This document shows positions 7,596 through 17,079 of a stretch of DNA of 64,000 nt, in pieces. Made by a program: the position numbers and the translations under genes. How positions within the stretch are numbered: the stretch's first letter is position 1; each line of letters opens with the position of its first letter. This stretch comes from Hyphomicrobiales bacterium (GTDB lineage: Bacteria > Pseudomonadota > Alphaproteobacteria > Rhizobiales > Beijerinckiaceae), in NCBI GenBank assembly GCA_028290285.1, contig JAQGKD010000059.1:40720-104719 (forward strand). Reading direction: 5' to 3'. The notes under the pieces were generated by a model. That model was not told the DNA's origin. It saw only the letters and a program-made list of their open reading frames with translations, and did not search any database.

Positions 7596-9170
7596 ATGAC
7601 ATTCAACGAACTCGGCCTTAGCGAGAAGGTTCTGCAAGCGGTTGTGGCCTCGGGCTACACGACTCCCACGCCGATCCAGGCGCAGGCCATTCCCCACGCC
7701 CTGGCCGGCCGCGACATCCTCGGCATCGCCCAGACGGGCACCGGCAAGACGGCTGCCTTCACGCTGCCGATGCTGTCCCGGCTCGAATCGGGTCGCGCCC
7801 GTGCGCGCATGCCCCGCACGCTCATTCTGGAACCCACGCGCGAACTCGCGGCGCAGGTCGAAGAGAGCTTCATCAAATACGGCGTGAACCACAAGCTCAA
7901 CGTCGCGCTGCTGATCGGCGGTGTTTCCTTCGCCGACCAGGAAACAAAGATCATGCGCGGCGCTGACGTGCTCATCGCCACGCCCGGCCGCCTGCTGGAC
8001 TTCTCCGAGCGCGGCAAGCTGCTGCTGACCGGCATCGAGATCCTTGTGATCGACGAAGCCGACCGGATGCTCGACATGGGCTTCATTCCCGACATCGAGC
8101 GCATCTGCAAGCTCGTGCCCTTCACGCGCCAGACGCTGTTCTTCTCCGCGACCATGCCGCCGGAAATCACGCGCCTCACCGAGACCTTCCTGCACAATCC
8201 CGTCCGCATAGAGGTGGCCCGCGCCTCCTCCACCGCGAGCACGATCACGCAGGGGCTCATCGCGTCGCACAGCGGCGGCGCGAAGCGCGAGACGCTGCGC
8301 CGCACGATCCGCGACGCCGAGAACCTCAAGAACGCGATCATCTTCTGCAATCGCAAGCGCGACGTGGCCATTCTGCACAAGTCACTCCAGAAGCACGGCT
8401 TCTCGGCAGGCGCCCTGCACGGCGACATGGACCAGCGCGCCCGCACGGCGTCCCTAGACGCCTTCAAGAATGGCGAAGTGGCCCTTCTGATCTGCTCGGA
8501 CGTGGCTGCCCGTGGCCTCGACATTCCCGATGTCAGCCATGTCTTCAACTTCGACATGCCAACCCATGCCGAAGATTATGTTCATCGCATCGGCCGCACC
8601 GGCCGCGCCGGCAAGAGCGGGACGGCCTATTCCATCGTCACGCGCGCCGACCAGCGCTACATCGACGACATCGAGAAGCTGATCACCCGCAAGATCGACT
8701 GGTTCGGCCCCACGCTCGGCGAACTGCCTGCCTCCACGTCGACCGAGGAAGACGAGCAGCCGCGCGGTCGCGGAGGACGCCGCGAGCGCTCGACCGCCCG
8801 CCGCGAGCCGCGCGAGCATCGTGAACCGCGCGAGGCTGCAGCTCCGCGTGCGCCCCGCCCGACAGACGAGCCGCAGCCCGTGATTCACGACGCGGCCCCT
8901 GCGCCTGCTCCGGTGGCGCGCGCGCCCCGCGACGAACAGCAGCCACGCCGCAGCGAGGGACGCCGCCCCGATGCACGCCCGAAGGAGCCCCGTCAGGAGC
9001 CCCGCCGCGTCGAGGCTCGGTCGGACACGCGCAACGACCAGCGCCCCAACGGCGGCCGCCGCCATCGCGAGGACGACGACGCCCCGGTGATCGGCCTTGG
9101 CGATCACATCCCGTCCTTCCTGCTTCGCCCCGTCAAGCTGAAGCCCTTGAAAGTTGGTTCGGAAGACTGA
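7596..9170 (+). CDS. rhlE: DEAD-box RNA helicase, RhlE type
   Basis: 524 aa. The full DEAD-box motif set is present: Q motif (FNELGLSEKV, PTPIQ), motif I AQTGTGKT, Ia PTRELA, II DEAD (DEADRMLDMGF), III SAT, IV IIFCNRK, V ARGLDIP and VI HRIGRTGRAG. After about residue 385 a long Arg/Glu/Pro-rich low-complexity tail runs to FLLRPVKLKPL, a usual RhlE feature for RNA binding. These ATP-dependent helicases remodel rRNA and mRNA, often at low temperature. The 212-bp upstream gap holds TCAGATAATCTGA (7524-7536), a short palindrome of unknown meaning. Confidence 0.93.
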   Translation: MTFNELGLSEKVLQAVVASGYTTPTPIQAQAIPHALAGRDILGIAQTGTGKTAAFTLPMLSRLESGRARARMPRTLILEPTRELAAQVEESFIKYGVNHKLNVALLIGGVSFADQETKIMRGADVLIATPGRLLDFSERGKLLLTGIEILVIDEADRMLDMGFIPDIERICKLVPFTRQTLFFSATMPPEITRLTETFLHNPVRIEVARASSTASTITQGLIASHSGGAKRETLRRTIRDAENLKNAIIFCNRKRDVAILHKSLQKHGFSAGALHGDMDQRARTASLDAFKNGEVALLICSDVAARGLDIPDVSHVFNFDMPTHAEDYVHRIGRTGRAGKSGTAYSIVTRADQRYIDDIEKLITRKIDWFGPTLGELPASTSTEEDEQPRGRGGRRERSTARREPREHREPREAAAPRAPRPTDEPQPVIHDAAPAPAPVARAPRDEQQPRRSEGRRPDARPKEPRQEPRRVEARSDTRNDQRPNGGRRHREDDDAPVIGLGDHIPSFLLRPVKLKPLKVGSED

Positions 9171-9281
9171 TCCCGAACCCCATCGTTCCTCCTTGTGCCT
9201 GCGGCAAGAGCGTTTAAGCTCGCAGGCCAAAGCCGTACGTGAACACGCGAGGGCGTGACGCGGAACGGCGTGGAGGAAACG

Positions 9282-10322
9282 ATGAATTTCAAGCTGGGCG
9301 CCCTGCTCAGGGCCGCCGCCCTCACGATTCCCTTTGTTTCCGCGCCTGCCATGGCAGGGGACCTCGTCAATGTCGGCGCCGTCGGCAATAGCGGTGACGT
9401 AGGGTTCTACCTTGCCGAGGCCAAAGGCTATTTCGCCGCTGAGAACCTCGACGTAAAACTCAACGTCTTCGATTCCGCCGCGAAGATGATCGCCCCGCTC
9501 GGAACGGGCGATCTGGACGTCGGCAGCGGCGCAGCCTCGGCCGGCCTCTACAACGCGGCCGCCCGCAAGATCGACATCCGCGCCGTCGCCGATCGGGGAC
9601 GCACCGCGCCGGGCTACCAGTACCAGACGCTGATGATCCGCAAGGACCTCATCGATTCGGGCCGCGTGAAGGGTTACGCCGACCTCAAGGGCCTCAAGAT
9701 CGCCGCCGCCGCGCCGGGCGTGACCTCGCTCTCCGTCATCAACGAAGCGATGAAGAAGGGCGGCCACGCATTTGCGGATGCCGAGACCGTATTCCTGGGC
9801 TTCCCGTCGCAGGTCGTCGCCTTCCAGACCAAGGCCATCGACGCCTCCATGATGGTTGAGCCCTTCGGCACCAAGCTCGTCAACGACGGGACGGCCGTCC
9901 GCTGGGTCTCGACAGAGGACTTCTACCCGAACGACCAGATCTCGATGATTTTCTACGGCGACAAATTCGCCAAGGACAAGCCCGACGTCGCCCGCCGTTT
10001 TATGAAAGCCTATGTGCGCGGCGTCCGCGACTACAATGACGCGCTCGAAAACGGCCAATGGGCGAAGAACGCCAAGGCCGACGAGGTCATCGCCATCCTC
10101 TCGAAGAACCTCGGCATGAAGGTTGAGCAATTGCGCGGGATCTTCCCCCACGCCTGCAATGAGGATGGGCGCCTCGATCTCGACAGCATGAAAAAGGACC
10201 TGGCCTTCTTCAAGGAGCAAGGCCTCGTCGGCGACATGGGTGCGAGCGTCGACAAGATCGTGGACATGTCCTTCGTGGAAGCAGCAGTCAAGGAACTGGG
10301 GCCCTACAAGCCCGCGAAGTAA
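9282..10322 (+). CDS. ABC transporter substrate-binding protein, NMT1/SsuA type
   Basis: 346 aa from the ATG at 9282, preceded by TGGAGGAAACG. A Sec signal peptide (LLRAAALTIPFVSAPAMA) leads into a type-2 periplasmic binding fold: VNVGAVGNSGDVGFYLAEAK, GTGDLDVGSG and YADLKGLKIAAAAPG are the family landmarks for receptors of aliphatic sulfonates, taurine, nitrate or thiamine precursors. No permease or ATPase gene adjoins, so the ligand is unknown and the partner must lie elsewhere. It is followed by a palindromic repeat region rather than an operon. Confidence 0.87.
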   Translation: MNFKLGALLRAAALTIPFVSAPAMAGDLVNVGAVGNSGDVGFYLAEAKGYFAAENLDVKLNVFDSAAKMIAPLGTGDLDVGSGAASAGLYNAAARKIDIRAVADRGRTAPGYQYQTLMIRKDLIDSGRVKGYADLKGLKIAAAAPGVTSLSVINEAMKKGGHAFADAETVFLGFPSQVVAFQTKAIDASMMVEPFGTKLVNDGTAVRWVSTEDFYPNDQISMIFYGDKFAKDKPDVARRFMKAYVRGVRDYNDALENGQWAKNAKADEVIAILSKNLGMKVEQLRGIFPHACNEDGRLDLDSMKKDLAFFKEQGLVGDMGASVDKIVDMSFVEAAVKELGPYKPAK

Positions 10323-10393
10323 GAAAGAAACGCGGTCCGCTTATCCAGACGGGAGAGGCGGGCCGTCCAAACCCGGGCACCGAGCTTGTCGCC

Positions 10394-10470
10394 TCATCGC
10401 GAGCAAAGCGAAGCAATCCGGTACGCTCTCGCGTCTGGATTGCTTTGTCGCTACGCTCGTCGCAATAACG
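10394..10470. repeat. Palindromic intergenic repeat, copy 1
   Basis: Left arm contains GCGAAGCAATCCGG and right arm CTGGATTGCTTTG, ending GTCGCAATAACG. The same structure recurs at 33903-33984, 36309-36389 and 49464-49544. The arms can pair into a long interrupted hairpin. The surrounding 10323-10534 gap also holds an imperfect hairpin (about 10498-10520, AGCTCTCC/GGAGAAAAGCT) that could end sufA transcription. Confidence 0.8.
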
Positions 10471-10534
10471 GCCCTGATTGATTGAGGTGGGTTTGCAAAG
10501 CTCTCCCACAGGAGAAAAGCTTCGCAAGCTCTCC

Positions 10535-10912
10535 CTACCCCATCAGCTCGGCGCTTGCGGGCTCGATTGCCACGCTCTCGCCGCAGCCGCAGGCCGAAGT
10601 CTGATTGGGATTGTTGAAGACGAAACCCGACGACAGTTTCGAGACCTGAAAGTCCATCTGGGTTCCCAGCAGAAACAGGATGGCCTTGGGGTCGATCAGC
10701 ACGCGCACGCCCTTGTCCTCGACCACCTCGTCGTAGGGACCGACGGCGTCGGCGAATTCCATCGTATAGGACATACCGGCGCAGCCGCCGTTTTTCACGC
10801 CGACGCGCAGGCCCGCGATCGGCTTGTCGGCCTGGCCTATGATTTCACGAACGCGTTCGGCCGCCGCATCTGTGAGCGAAACGACTTTGAAGCGCGACTT
10901 GGGACTGGACAT
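10535..10912 (-). CDS. sufA: A-type Fe-S carrier of the SUF system
   Basis: 125 aa of the HesB/IscA/SufA fold. Three conserved cysteines are visible: one in NGGCAGMSYTMEF and two in the C-terminal SACGCGES. A-type carriers receive clusters from the SufBCD scaffold and deliver them to apoproteins. It is the last gene of the minus-strand suf operon, 48 bp behind the secreted protein gene at 10961-11704. The window has a second A-type protein at 61655-62014; this one is assigned SufA by context. Confidence 0.92.
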   Translation of the reverse strand: MSSPKSRFKVVSLTDAAAERVREIIGQADKPIAGLRVGVKNGGCAGMSYTMEFADAVGPYDEVVEDKGVRVLIDPKAILFLLGTQMDFQVSKLSSGFVFNNPNQTSACGCGESVAIEPASAELMG

Positions 10913-10960
10913 TCTTGTCTCCCTCGGCCGGGTTCAAGGCCCGGCGAATGAGTTGAGCAA

Positions 10961-11704
10961 CTACTTTACCACACGAAGATAAACGCCCGTGAATCGAACA
11001 TTCATGCCGCCGCAGCCCGAATTGTCTTCAGCAACAACGTAGCGGCCCAGAAGATGCAACCGCGCGACGCAATCGCTCGGCTCAATCTGCCCGGGCGCCT
11101 TGGCGCCGTTGTAACCCGCCCCGATGAGGATCCTGTCGGCCGAGAGCGTCGCCGCCCCGTCGAGTTCGCCTATATTGATCGCACCGCGCCGCACCCGGTC
11201 GGGGTCCATCGCGCCCCAGGTCGCAGAGCCCGAAACCACGACGCCGCTGCCCTTGCGCGCAATGCGAATTTCGCCTTCCTGGTCTCGCCGCCAGTCGCCA
11301 GCCCATTCATCGGACTTGGTGGCCGGGCGGCGCTCGACCATCTCCAGATCGGCTGCGGGCAGCCACCCGGCCGTCTCGGCACCCCTCGCGGATTTGTAGA
11401 GGCCGCAGACGAACGGTCCGTCCCCCCGCCGCACGATCACCTCGTCACCCGCGACGACGAACGTCTTCGTACGACACTCCGCCGAAACCGACGGACACGA
11501 CGGGGCGGCCTTGTCGCGATTGCGCACGAAGTTCACGCGCGTCCGGCCCTGCGCGACTCGCGCGAGCCTCAGGCCGCTCATGTCCTCACCCACGGTCACC
11601 GGTCCCGTGCAGACGCCCTCATCCGCGAGAACGGGCATGGCGCAGAGCGCGCCAAGCAGAGGTGCCACAAGCAGCAGCCGAAGGTGCAGGCGCGAGAACG
11701 TCAT
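10961..11704 (-). CDS. Uncharacterised secreted protein with SH3-like segment, inside suf operon
   Basis: 247 aa with a Sec signal peptide (LLLVAPLLGALCAMPVLA). Mature residues about 50-120 (RTRVNFVRNRD, then AGDEVIVRRGD and GWLPAADLEMV) look like a bacterial SH3-type module; the C-terminal half is a beta-rich region without a family I can name. The mature part has several Cys residues (CTGP, SCPS, ECRTK, VCGLY, DCVAR, SGCGG), consistent with disulfides. It starts 3 bp after the sufT stop on the same strand, so it is very probably cotranscribed with suf genes. A periplasmic protein in this place is unexpected and its role is unknown. Confidence 0.75.
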   Translation of the reverse strand: MTFSRLHLRLLLVAPLLGALCAMPVLADEGVCTGPVTVGEDMSGLRLARVAQGRTRVNFVRNRDKAAPSCPSVSAECRTKTFVVAGDEVIVRRGDGPFVCGLYKSARGAETAGWLPAADLEMVERRPATKSDEWAGDWRRDQEGEIRIARKGSGVVVSGSATWGAMDPDRVRRGAINIGELDGAATLSADRILIGAGYNGAKAPGQIEPSDCVARLHLLGRYVVAEDNSGCGGMNVRFTGVYLRVVK

Positions 11705-11707
11705 GGC

Positions 11708-12091
11708 TCACCACATGTCGAGGGCGACACGGGCCTCGTCGGACATGCGGCTTTGATCCCACGGGGGATCGAACACCATATGCGCCTTGGCGCCGGACAC
11801 GCCCGGCACCGCGCTGACGGCATTCTCGACCCATTGCGGCATTTCACCGGCGACCGGACAGGCAGGCGCGGTCAAAGTCATGTCGATATTCACGAAGCAC
11901 GAATCATCGATATCGATTTTATAGATCAGCCCAAGCTCGTAAACGTCGACTGGAATTTCCGGGTCGAAAACGGTCTTGAGCGCAACGACGATCTCCTCGG
12001 TCAGCCGGTCGAGTTCGGCGGGCGGGATCGCTTCGGCGAGCGCAAGGTCGGGCCGGTTGGGCTGGAACTCGCTCTGGTTTGTCTCGGCCAT
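11708..12091 (-). CDS. sufT: SUF system Fe-S assembly protein, DUF59/MIP18 family
   Basis: 127 aa from the ATG at 12091 (TAAGGA upstream). The DUF59 hallmarks are clear: TVFDPEIPVDVYELGLIY and the metal-handling Cys in LTAPACPVAGEMP. SufT proteins help mature Fe-S proteins, related to eukaryotic MIP18/CIA2. It follows sufS with a 12-bp gap and precedes the secreted SH3-like protein gene by 3 bp. A TTG at 12100 in frame is a possible but weaker start. Confidence 0.92.
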   Translation of the reverse strand: MAETNQSEFQPNRPDLALAEAIPPAELDRLTEEIVVALKTVFDPEIPVDVYELGLIYKIDIDDSCFVNIDMTLTAPACPVAGEMPQWVENAVSAVPGVSGAKAHMVFDPPWDQSRMSDEARVALDMW

Positions 12092-12103
12092 CGGTTTCAA
12101 TCC

Positions 12104-13330
12104 TTACGCGAACAGGGCTTCGGCCTTGGCGAGTGCATCGACCAAGGCATCCACCTCCTCATGCGTGTTGTAAAGTGCGAAGGACGCGCGACAGGTCGAC
12201 GTCACGCCGAAACGCGACATCAGCGGCATGGCGCAATGGGTACCCGCCCGCACGGCGACGCCGGACCTGTCGATCACGGTCGCGACGTCGTGGGCATGAG
12301 CGCCTTTCAGCTCGAACGAGATGATCGCGCCCTTGCCCGGCGCGGTGCCGAAGATGCGGATGGAATTCAGCCGCGCCAATCGTTCCTGCGCATAGGCGCC
12401 GAGCGCATTCTCATGCGCGCTGATGCGGTTGCGGCCGATCGTCTGCATATAGTCCAGCGCGGCCCCGAGCCCGATCGCCTGGACGATCGGGGGCGTGCCC
12501 GCCTCGAAGCGATGCGGGGGCGTGTTGTAGGTGACGCGGTCCATCGTCACGGTCTCGATCATCTCGCCGCCACCGTTGAAGGGTGGCAGCTTCTCGAGCC
12601 ATTCGCGCTTGCCGTAGAGCACGCCTATGCCGGTCGGCCCATAAACTTTATGGCCCGTGAACACATAGAAATCGGCATCGAGATCGCGCACGTCGACATC
12701 GAGATGCACGGCTCCCTGAGATCCGTCGATCATGACGGGGATGCCACGCGCATGGGCAATGCGGATGATTTCCTTCACCGGCACCACGGTGCCGAGCACG
12801 TTGGACATATGCGTGATCGCAACAATCTTGGTGCGCGGCGAAAGCGTGCGTTCGAACTCCTCGATCGAGAAGCAGCCCTCGTCGTCCACGCCGACCCATT
12901 TCAGCACGGCGCCCTTGCGCTCGCGATGGAAATGCCAGGGCACGATGTTGGAATGATGCTCCATGATCGAGAGCACGATCTCGTCGCCCTCGCGAATGAA
13001 GGCCTCTCCGAAGGACGCTGCGACGAGATTGATAGCCTCTGTCGCGGAGCGCGTGAAGACGATCTCTTCCGTGGATTCGGCATTCAGGAAGGAGCGCACC
13101 TTCTCGCGCGCACCTTCAAAAGCCTCGGTCGCTGCGTTGGCGAGATAATGCAGTCCGCGATGCACGTTGGCATATTCATGCTCGTAGACATGCACCATTC
13201 GATCAATCACCTGACGCGGCTTTTGCGCGGAGGCGGCATTGTCGAGATAGACGAGCGGCTTGCCATAGGGGCGTTCCGACAGGATCGGAAAATCCTTGCG
13301 AATGGCCTGCACATCGTAAGGGGTCGACAT
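12104..13330 (-). CDS. sufS: Cysteine desulfurase, SufS (class II)
   Basis: 408 aa from MSTPYDVQAIRKDFPIL. The PLP enzyme takes sulfur from cysteine for cluster assembly. Landmarks: YLDNAASAQKP, HHSNIVPWH, the PLP lysine in FTGHKVYGPTGIG, and the active-site Cys in RAGTHCAMPLM, in the RxGxHCA form typical of SufS rather than IscS/NifS. An ATG at 13336 overlapping the sufD stop (TGATG) is an alternative start. It lies in the suf operon after sufD. Confidence 0.95.
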   Translation of the reverse strand: MSTPYDVQAIRKDFPILSERPYGKPLVYLDNAASAQKPRQVIDRMVHVYEHEYANVHRGLHYLANAATEAFEGAREKVRSFLNAESTEEIVFTRSATEAINLVAASFGEAFIREGDEIVLSIMEHHSNIVPWHFHRERKGAVLKWVGVDDEGCFSIEEFERTLSPRTKIVAITHMSNVLGTVVPVKEIIRIAHARGIPVMIDGSQGAVHLDVDVRDLDADFYVFTGHKVYGPTGIGVLYGKREWLEKLPPFNGGGEMIETVTMDRVTYNTPPHRFEAGTPPIVQAIGLGAALDYMQTIGRNRISAHENALGAYAQERLARLNSIRIFGTAPGKGAIISFELKGAHAHDVATVIDRSGVAVRAGTHCAMPLMSRFGVTSTCRASFALYNTHEEVDALVDALAKAEALFA

Positions 13331-13335
13331 GTCCA

Positions 13336-14688
13336 TCAGTCTCTCCGCTCTGCGAGCCAATCGCCGATGCGCGCCGTCAGCATATCGCGCAGGCCTTCGT
13401 GGCGCACATGATCGGTGGCTTCGTCGACGAACGCCTCGAGCAGCATGGCTTCGGCGTCGGGCTTCGGAATGCCGCGCGACTGCGCGTAGAAGACCTGCTC
13501 GTCGTCAAGCTGCGCCACCGTCGCGCCATGCCCGCAGACAACGTCGTCGGCGAAGATTTCCAGCTCCGGCTTGTTGTTCATCGACGCTCCGTCAGAGAGC
13601 AGGATCGCCTGGCTCTTCATCTTGCCGTCGGTCTTCTGCGCGCCCGGCGCCACGATGACCTTGCCCTGGAACACGCCGGTGGCTTCGCCATCGAGCACGA
13701 ATTTGAAATATTCGCGGCTCTCGCAATGGGGCGCGACATGCTCGACGATCATCGTCGTGTCCGAATGATCGCGGCCCTTCAGAAGGCTCGATCCCGCGAA
13801 CTGCGCCTTGGCATGCTCGCCGTCAAACCGCACGAACGCCTGACGCCGCATCAGTCCACCGCCACGCGCCAGCGTGAAGGACGACAGGTCAGCCCCATGC
13901 CCCAGCGTGACCAGCAGATGCGCGACGTGCGAGGAGCCGACCGGCAGCTGCGCAGGCACGAAGACATGGTCCAGGACCGCGTCCGTCCCCAGGCTGACCA
14001 CCAGCGCCACGTTGCGCTGCTCGACCTGCGACCCATCCGCCGCATCGGTCTCGATCAGCGTCAGTTTCGAGCCCGTCCCGAGGCGAACGAGCGAACGCTG
14101 ATACAGCGACTGTGCCTCGTCATTGGTGCTGATCGTGACGATCTCGACGGGCTCGGCGACCTGCGTGCCCTCAGCGACCTCAATCACGACGCCGCCCTGC
14201 ATGAAGGCCGAGTTCAGCGCGAGCACGGAATCGCCGCCGCCCAGACCCGGCGCAGCGAGCGCCTCGATAATCTCCGGGTCGCCCTGCTCCAGCGCGTCGG
14301 CCAGCGAGCGGACGAAGACGCCTTCAGGCAGGCGCGCGATGTCGGACAGGCTGGAAATGTAGAAGCCGTCCACGAGCACGATGCGCACGGCATCGACGCC
14401 TTCGGTACGCGGCGCGAGCGCTTCGAGCCGCGCGCCCTGTGCGAGAATGGCGGTCGATGACGGAACGCCCGCGAGCGGCAGCGCCTCGCGCAGCACCTGC
14501 CGCAGATCGGTATAATGCCAGGCCTCGACGCGGCGATGCGGCAGGCCGGCTTGCAGGAAGAGGCCGAACGCATCGTCGCGCAGACGCACGACCGCATCCT
14601 GCCCGGCGAACGTGGCGCGCGCGCTTTCGTAATCGGCGGCGATCTTTGCCTCGGCCGGCGTCCGCATCGGTGTCACCTGCGCATTCAT
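13336..14688 (-). CDS. sufD: SUF scaffold subunit SufD
   Basis: 450 aa. The C-terminal beta-helix core is recognisable from NVALVVSLGTDAVLDH through KFVLDGEATGVFQGKVIV and the closing GATVAQLDDEQVFYAQSRG, with a helical N-terminus (RRVEAWHYTDLR). SufD joins SufB and SufC in the SufBC2D scaffold. Its ATG overlaps the sufC stop by one base (TGATG at 14688), showing tight coupling. Confidence 0.95.
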   Translation of the reverse strand: MNAQVTPMRTPAEAKIAADYESARATFAGQDAVVRLRDDAFGLFLQAGLPHRRVEAWHYTDLRQVLREALPLAGVPSSTAILAQGARLEALAPRTEGVDAVRIVLVDGFYISSLSDIARLPEGVFVRSLADALEQGDPEIIEALAAPGLGGGDSVLALNSAFMQGGVVIEVAEGTQVAEPVEIVTISTNDEAQSLYQRSLVRLGTGSKLTLIETDAADGSQVEQRNVALVVSLGTDAVLDHVFVPAQLPVGSSHVAHLLVTLGHGADLSSFTLARGGGLMRRQAFVRFDGEHAKAQFAGSSLLKGRDHSDTTMIVEHVAPHCESREYFKFVLDGEATGVFQGKVIVAPGAQKTDGKMKSQAILLSDGASMNNKPELEIFADDVVCGHGATVAQLDDEQVFYAQSRGIPKPDAEAMLLEAFVDEATDHVRHEGLRDMLTARIGDWLAERRD

Positions 14689-15437
14689 CAGGCCGCCTCG
14701 CCGACGTAATCGGCATAGCCGGTCTTCTCAAGCTCGTGCGCGAGGTCCTTGCCGCCCGTCTTCACGATGCGACCCGCTGACATCACATGCACGCGGTCGG
14801 GCACGATGTAGTCGAGCAGCCGCTGGTAATGCGTGATGACGAGGAAGCCGCGATGGGGCGCACGGAGCGCGTTGACGCCTTCCGAGACGATGCGCAGCGC
14901 GTCGATGTCCAGGCCGGAATCGGTCTCGTCGAGGATCGCGAATTTGGGTTCGAGTAGCGCCATCTGGAGGATTTCCATGCGCTTCTTCTCGCCGCCGGAG
15001 AAACCGACGTTGAGCGCGCGGCGCAGCATGTCCTGCGGGACGCCGAGCCTGTCGGCCCCCGCACGCACGCGCTTCATGAATTCGGGCGTCGTCAACGCCG
15101 CCTCGCCGCGCGCCTTGCGCTGTGCGTTGATGGACGCCTTGAGGAACGTCATGGTGGTCACGCCGGGAATTTCCAGCGGATACTGAAAGGCCAGAAACAC
15201 GCCCTTGGCCGCGCGCTCGGACGCATCGAGCTTCAGGAGATCGACGCCGTCGAGCAGCACTTCGCCCTCGGTCACTTCATAGCCCGCGCGGCCCGAGATG
15301 ACATAGGAGAGCGTCGACTTGCCCGATCCATTCGGGCCCATGATCGCCGCGACTTCGCCGTCGGCTACTGTCAGCGTCAGGCCGTTGAGGATCTTCTTGC
15401 CGTCGATCTCGGCATGGAGGTTCTTGATCTCGAGCAT
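14688..15437 (-). CDS. sufC: SUF ATPase SufC
   Basis: 249 aa ABC-type ATPase without a membrane partner. Walker A GPNGSGKST (about 36-44), signature FSGGEKKR, Walker B FAILDETDSGLD and the switch His in FLVITHYQR are all present; the DETDSGLD form is characteristic of SufC. It powers conformational change of the SufBCD complex. A 94-bp gap separates it from sufB. Confidence 0.96.
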   Translation of the reverse strand: MLEIKNLHAEIDGKKILNGLTLTVADGEVAAIMGPNGSGKSTLSYVISGRAGYEVTEGEVLLDGVDLLKLDASERAAKGVFLAFQYPLEIPGVTTMTFLKASINAQRKARGEAALTTPEFMKRVRAGADRLGVPQDMLRRALNVGFSGGEKKRMEILQMALLEPKFAILDETDSGLDIDALRIVSEGVNALRAPHRGFLVITHYQRLLDYIVPDRVHVMSAGRIVKTGGKDLAHELEKTGYADYVGEAA

Positions 15438-15531
15438 GTTCGTTCGTGTCCGTTTGGATTTCGATGGCGGACCCGTCGCCGGTTAGGGCCGGGTCCGCGA
15501 AAAGGCTTGGAAACAGGGGGCGTGCCGGGCC

Positions 15532-17001
15532 TCAGCCCACAGATCCCTCAAGCGAGATCGAGATGAGCTTCTGCGCCTCGACCGCGAATTCCATCGGCAG
15601 CTGTTGCAGCACGTCGCGCACGAAGCCGTTGACGATGAGGGCTGTCGCCTCCTCCGCCGAAAGGCCGCGCTGCATGCAATAGAACAGCTGATCGTCGGAG
15701 ATTTTCGACGTCGTCGCCTCATGCTCGAAGACCGCGCTCGCGTTCTTCGCCTCGATATAGGGGATCGTATGCGCGCCGCAGGTGTCGCCGATCAGCAGCG
15801 AGTCGCAATTGGTGAAATTGCGCGCGCCCGTGGCCTTGCGATGCGCCGAAACCTGGCCGCGATAGGTGTTGTTCGAACGCCCGGCGGAAATTCCCTTCGA
15901 AATGATCCGGCTCGTCGTGTTCTTGCCGAGATGGATCATCTTGGTGCCGCTGTCGACCTGCTGGCGGCCGTTCGAGATCGCGATCGAGTAGAACTCGCCG
16001 CGCGATTCGTCGCCACGCAGGATGCAGGAAGGATACTTCCAGGTGATGGCAGAGCCCGTCTCGACCTGCGTCCACGAGATCTTTGACCGGGCGCCACGGC
16101 AATCGCCGCGCTTGGTGACGAAATTGTAGATGCCGCCACGGCCCTCGGAATCGCCCGGATACCAGTTCTGGACCGTCGAATATTTGATCTCGGCATCGTC
16201 GAGCGTGATCAGCTCGACCACCGCCGCGTGAAGCTGGTTCTCGTCGCGCTTGGGCGCCGTGCATCCCTCGAGATAGCTCACGTAGGAGCCCTTGTCGGCG
16301 ATGATCAGCGTGCGCTCGAACTGGCCGGTGTTCTGCTCGTTGATGCGGAAATAGGTCGACAGCTCCATCGGGCAGCGAACGCCCGGCGGGATGTAGACGA
16401 AGGATCCGTCGGAGAAGACAGCCGAATTCAGCGTCGCGAAATAATTGTCCGTCACCGGCACGACCGAGCCGAGATATTTGCGCACGAGTTCGGGATGCGT
16501 GTGAACCGCCTCCGAGATCGGGCAGAAGATCACGCCCGCCTTGGCAAGTTCGGCCTTGAAGGTGGTCGCGACCGAAACCGAGTCGAACACGGCATCCACG
16601 GCCACGCGGCGCTCCTGAACGCCCGCCAGCACTTCCTGCTCGCGCAGGGGAATGCCGAGCTTCTCGTAGACACGCAGCAGCTCGGGATCGACTTCATCGA
16701 GGTTCTTGGGACCCGGCGAGCTCTTGGGCGCCGAATAATAATAGAGGTCCTGATAGTCGATCTTCGGGTAATCGACACGCGCCCAGTTCGGCTCGACCAT
16801 GGTCAGCCAGCGCTTATAGGCGTCGAGACGCCATTCGGTCAGCCATTCAGGCTCACCCTTCTTGGCCGAAATGAATCGAACCGTGTCTTCGTTGAGGCCC
16901 TTGGGCGCCTTGTCCGATTCGATATCGGAAAAGAACCCGTACTTGTAGGCGTCGACGTCGATCGACTTGACCTTCTCGACAGTCTCCTGGACGGCCGCCA
17001 T
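15532..17001 (-). CDS. sufB: SUF scaffold subunit SufB
   Basis: 489 aa, usual length for SufB. Landmarks include [31 protein letters not shown], the YLEGCTAP segment and the C-terminal [11 protein letters not shown] and [18 protein letters not shown], the last with the conserved terminal Cys. SufB is the scaffold subunit on which clusters are built. GGAGATCAGC precedes the ATG. The NifS-like desulfurase gene is 78 bp upstream. Confidence 0.96.
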   Translation of the reverse strand: MAAVQETVEKVKSIDVDAYKYGFFSDIESDKAPKGLNEDTVRFISAKKGEPEWLTEWRLDAYKRWLTMVEPNWARVDYPKIDYQDLYYYSAPKSSPGPKNLDEVDPELLRVYEKLGIPLREQEVLAGVQERRVAVDAVFDSVSVATTFKAELAKAGVIFCPISEAVHTHPELVRKYLGSVVPVTDNYFATLNSAVFSDGSFVYIPPGVRCPMELSTYFRINEQNTGQFERTLIIADKGSYVSYLEGCTAPKRDENQLHAAVVELITLDDAEIKYSTVQNWYPGDSEGRGGIYNFVTKRGDCRGARSKISWTQVETGSAITWKYPSCILRGDESRGEFYSIAISNGRQQVDSGTKMIHLGKNTTSRIISKGISAGRSNNTYRGQVSAHRKATGARNFTNCDSLLIGDTCGAHTIPYIEAKNASAVFEHEATTSKISDDQLFYCMQRGLSAEEATALIVNGFVRDVLQQLPMEFAVEAQKLISISLEGSVG

Positions 17002-17079
17002 GCTGATCTCCTCACCTGGGCGGTTTCAAGGACCGCTGGTTCAGGGGTTATTACGAACCGGCACCCCGGTCCGATCATC

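Noticed and set aside
11054..13411. Very long open frame on the plus strand opposite the sufA-sufS genes
   Set aside because: It is antisense to several clear suf genes, has His/Arg-rich low-information sequence and no family; a high-GC artefact.
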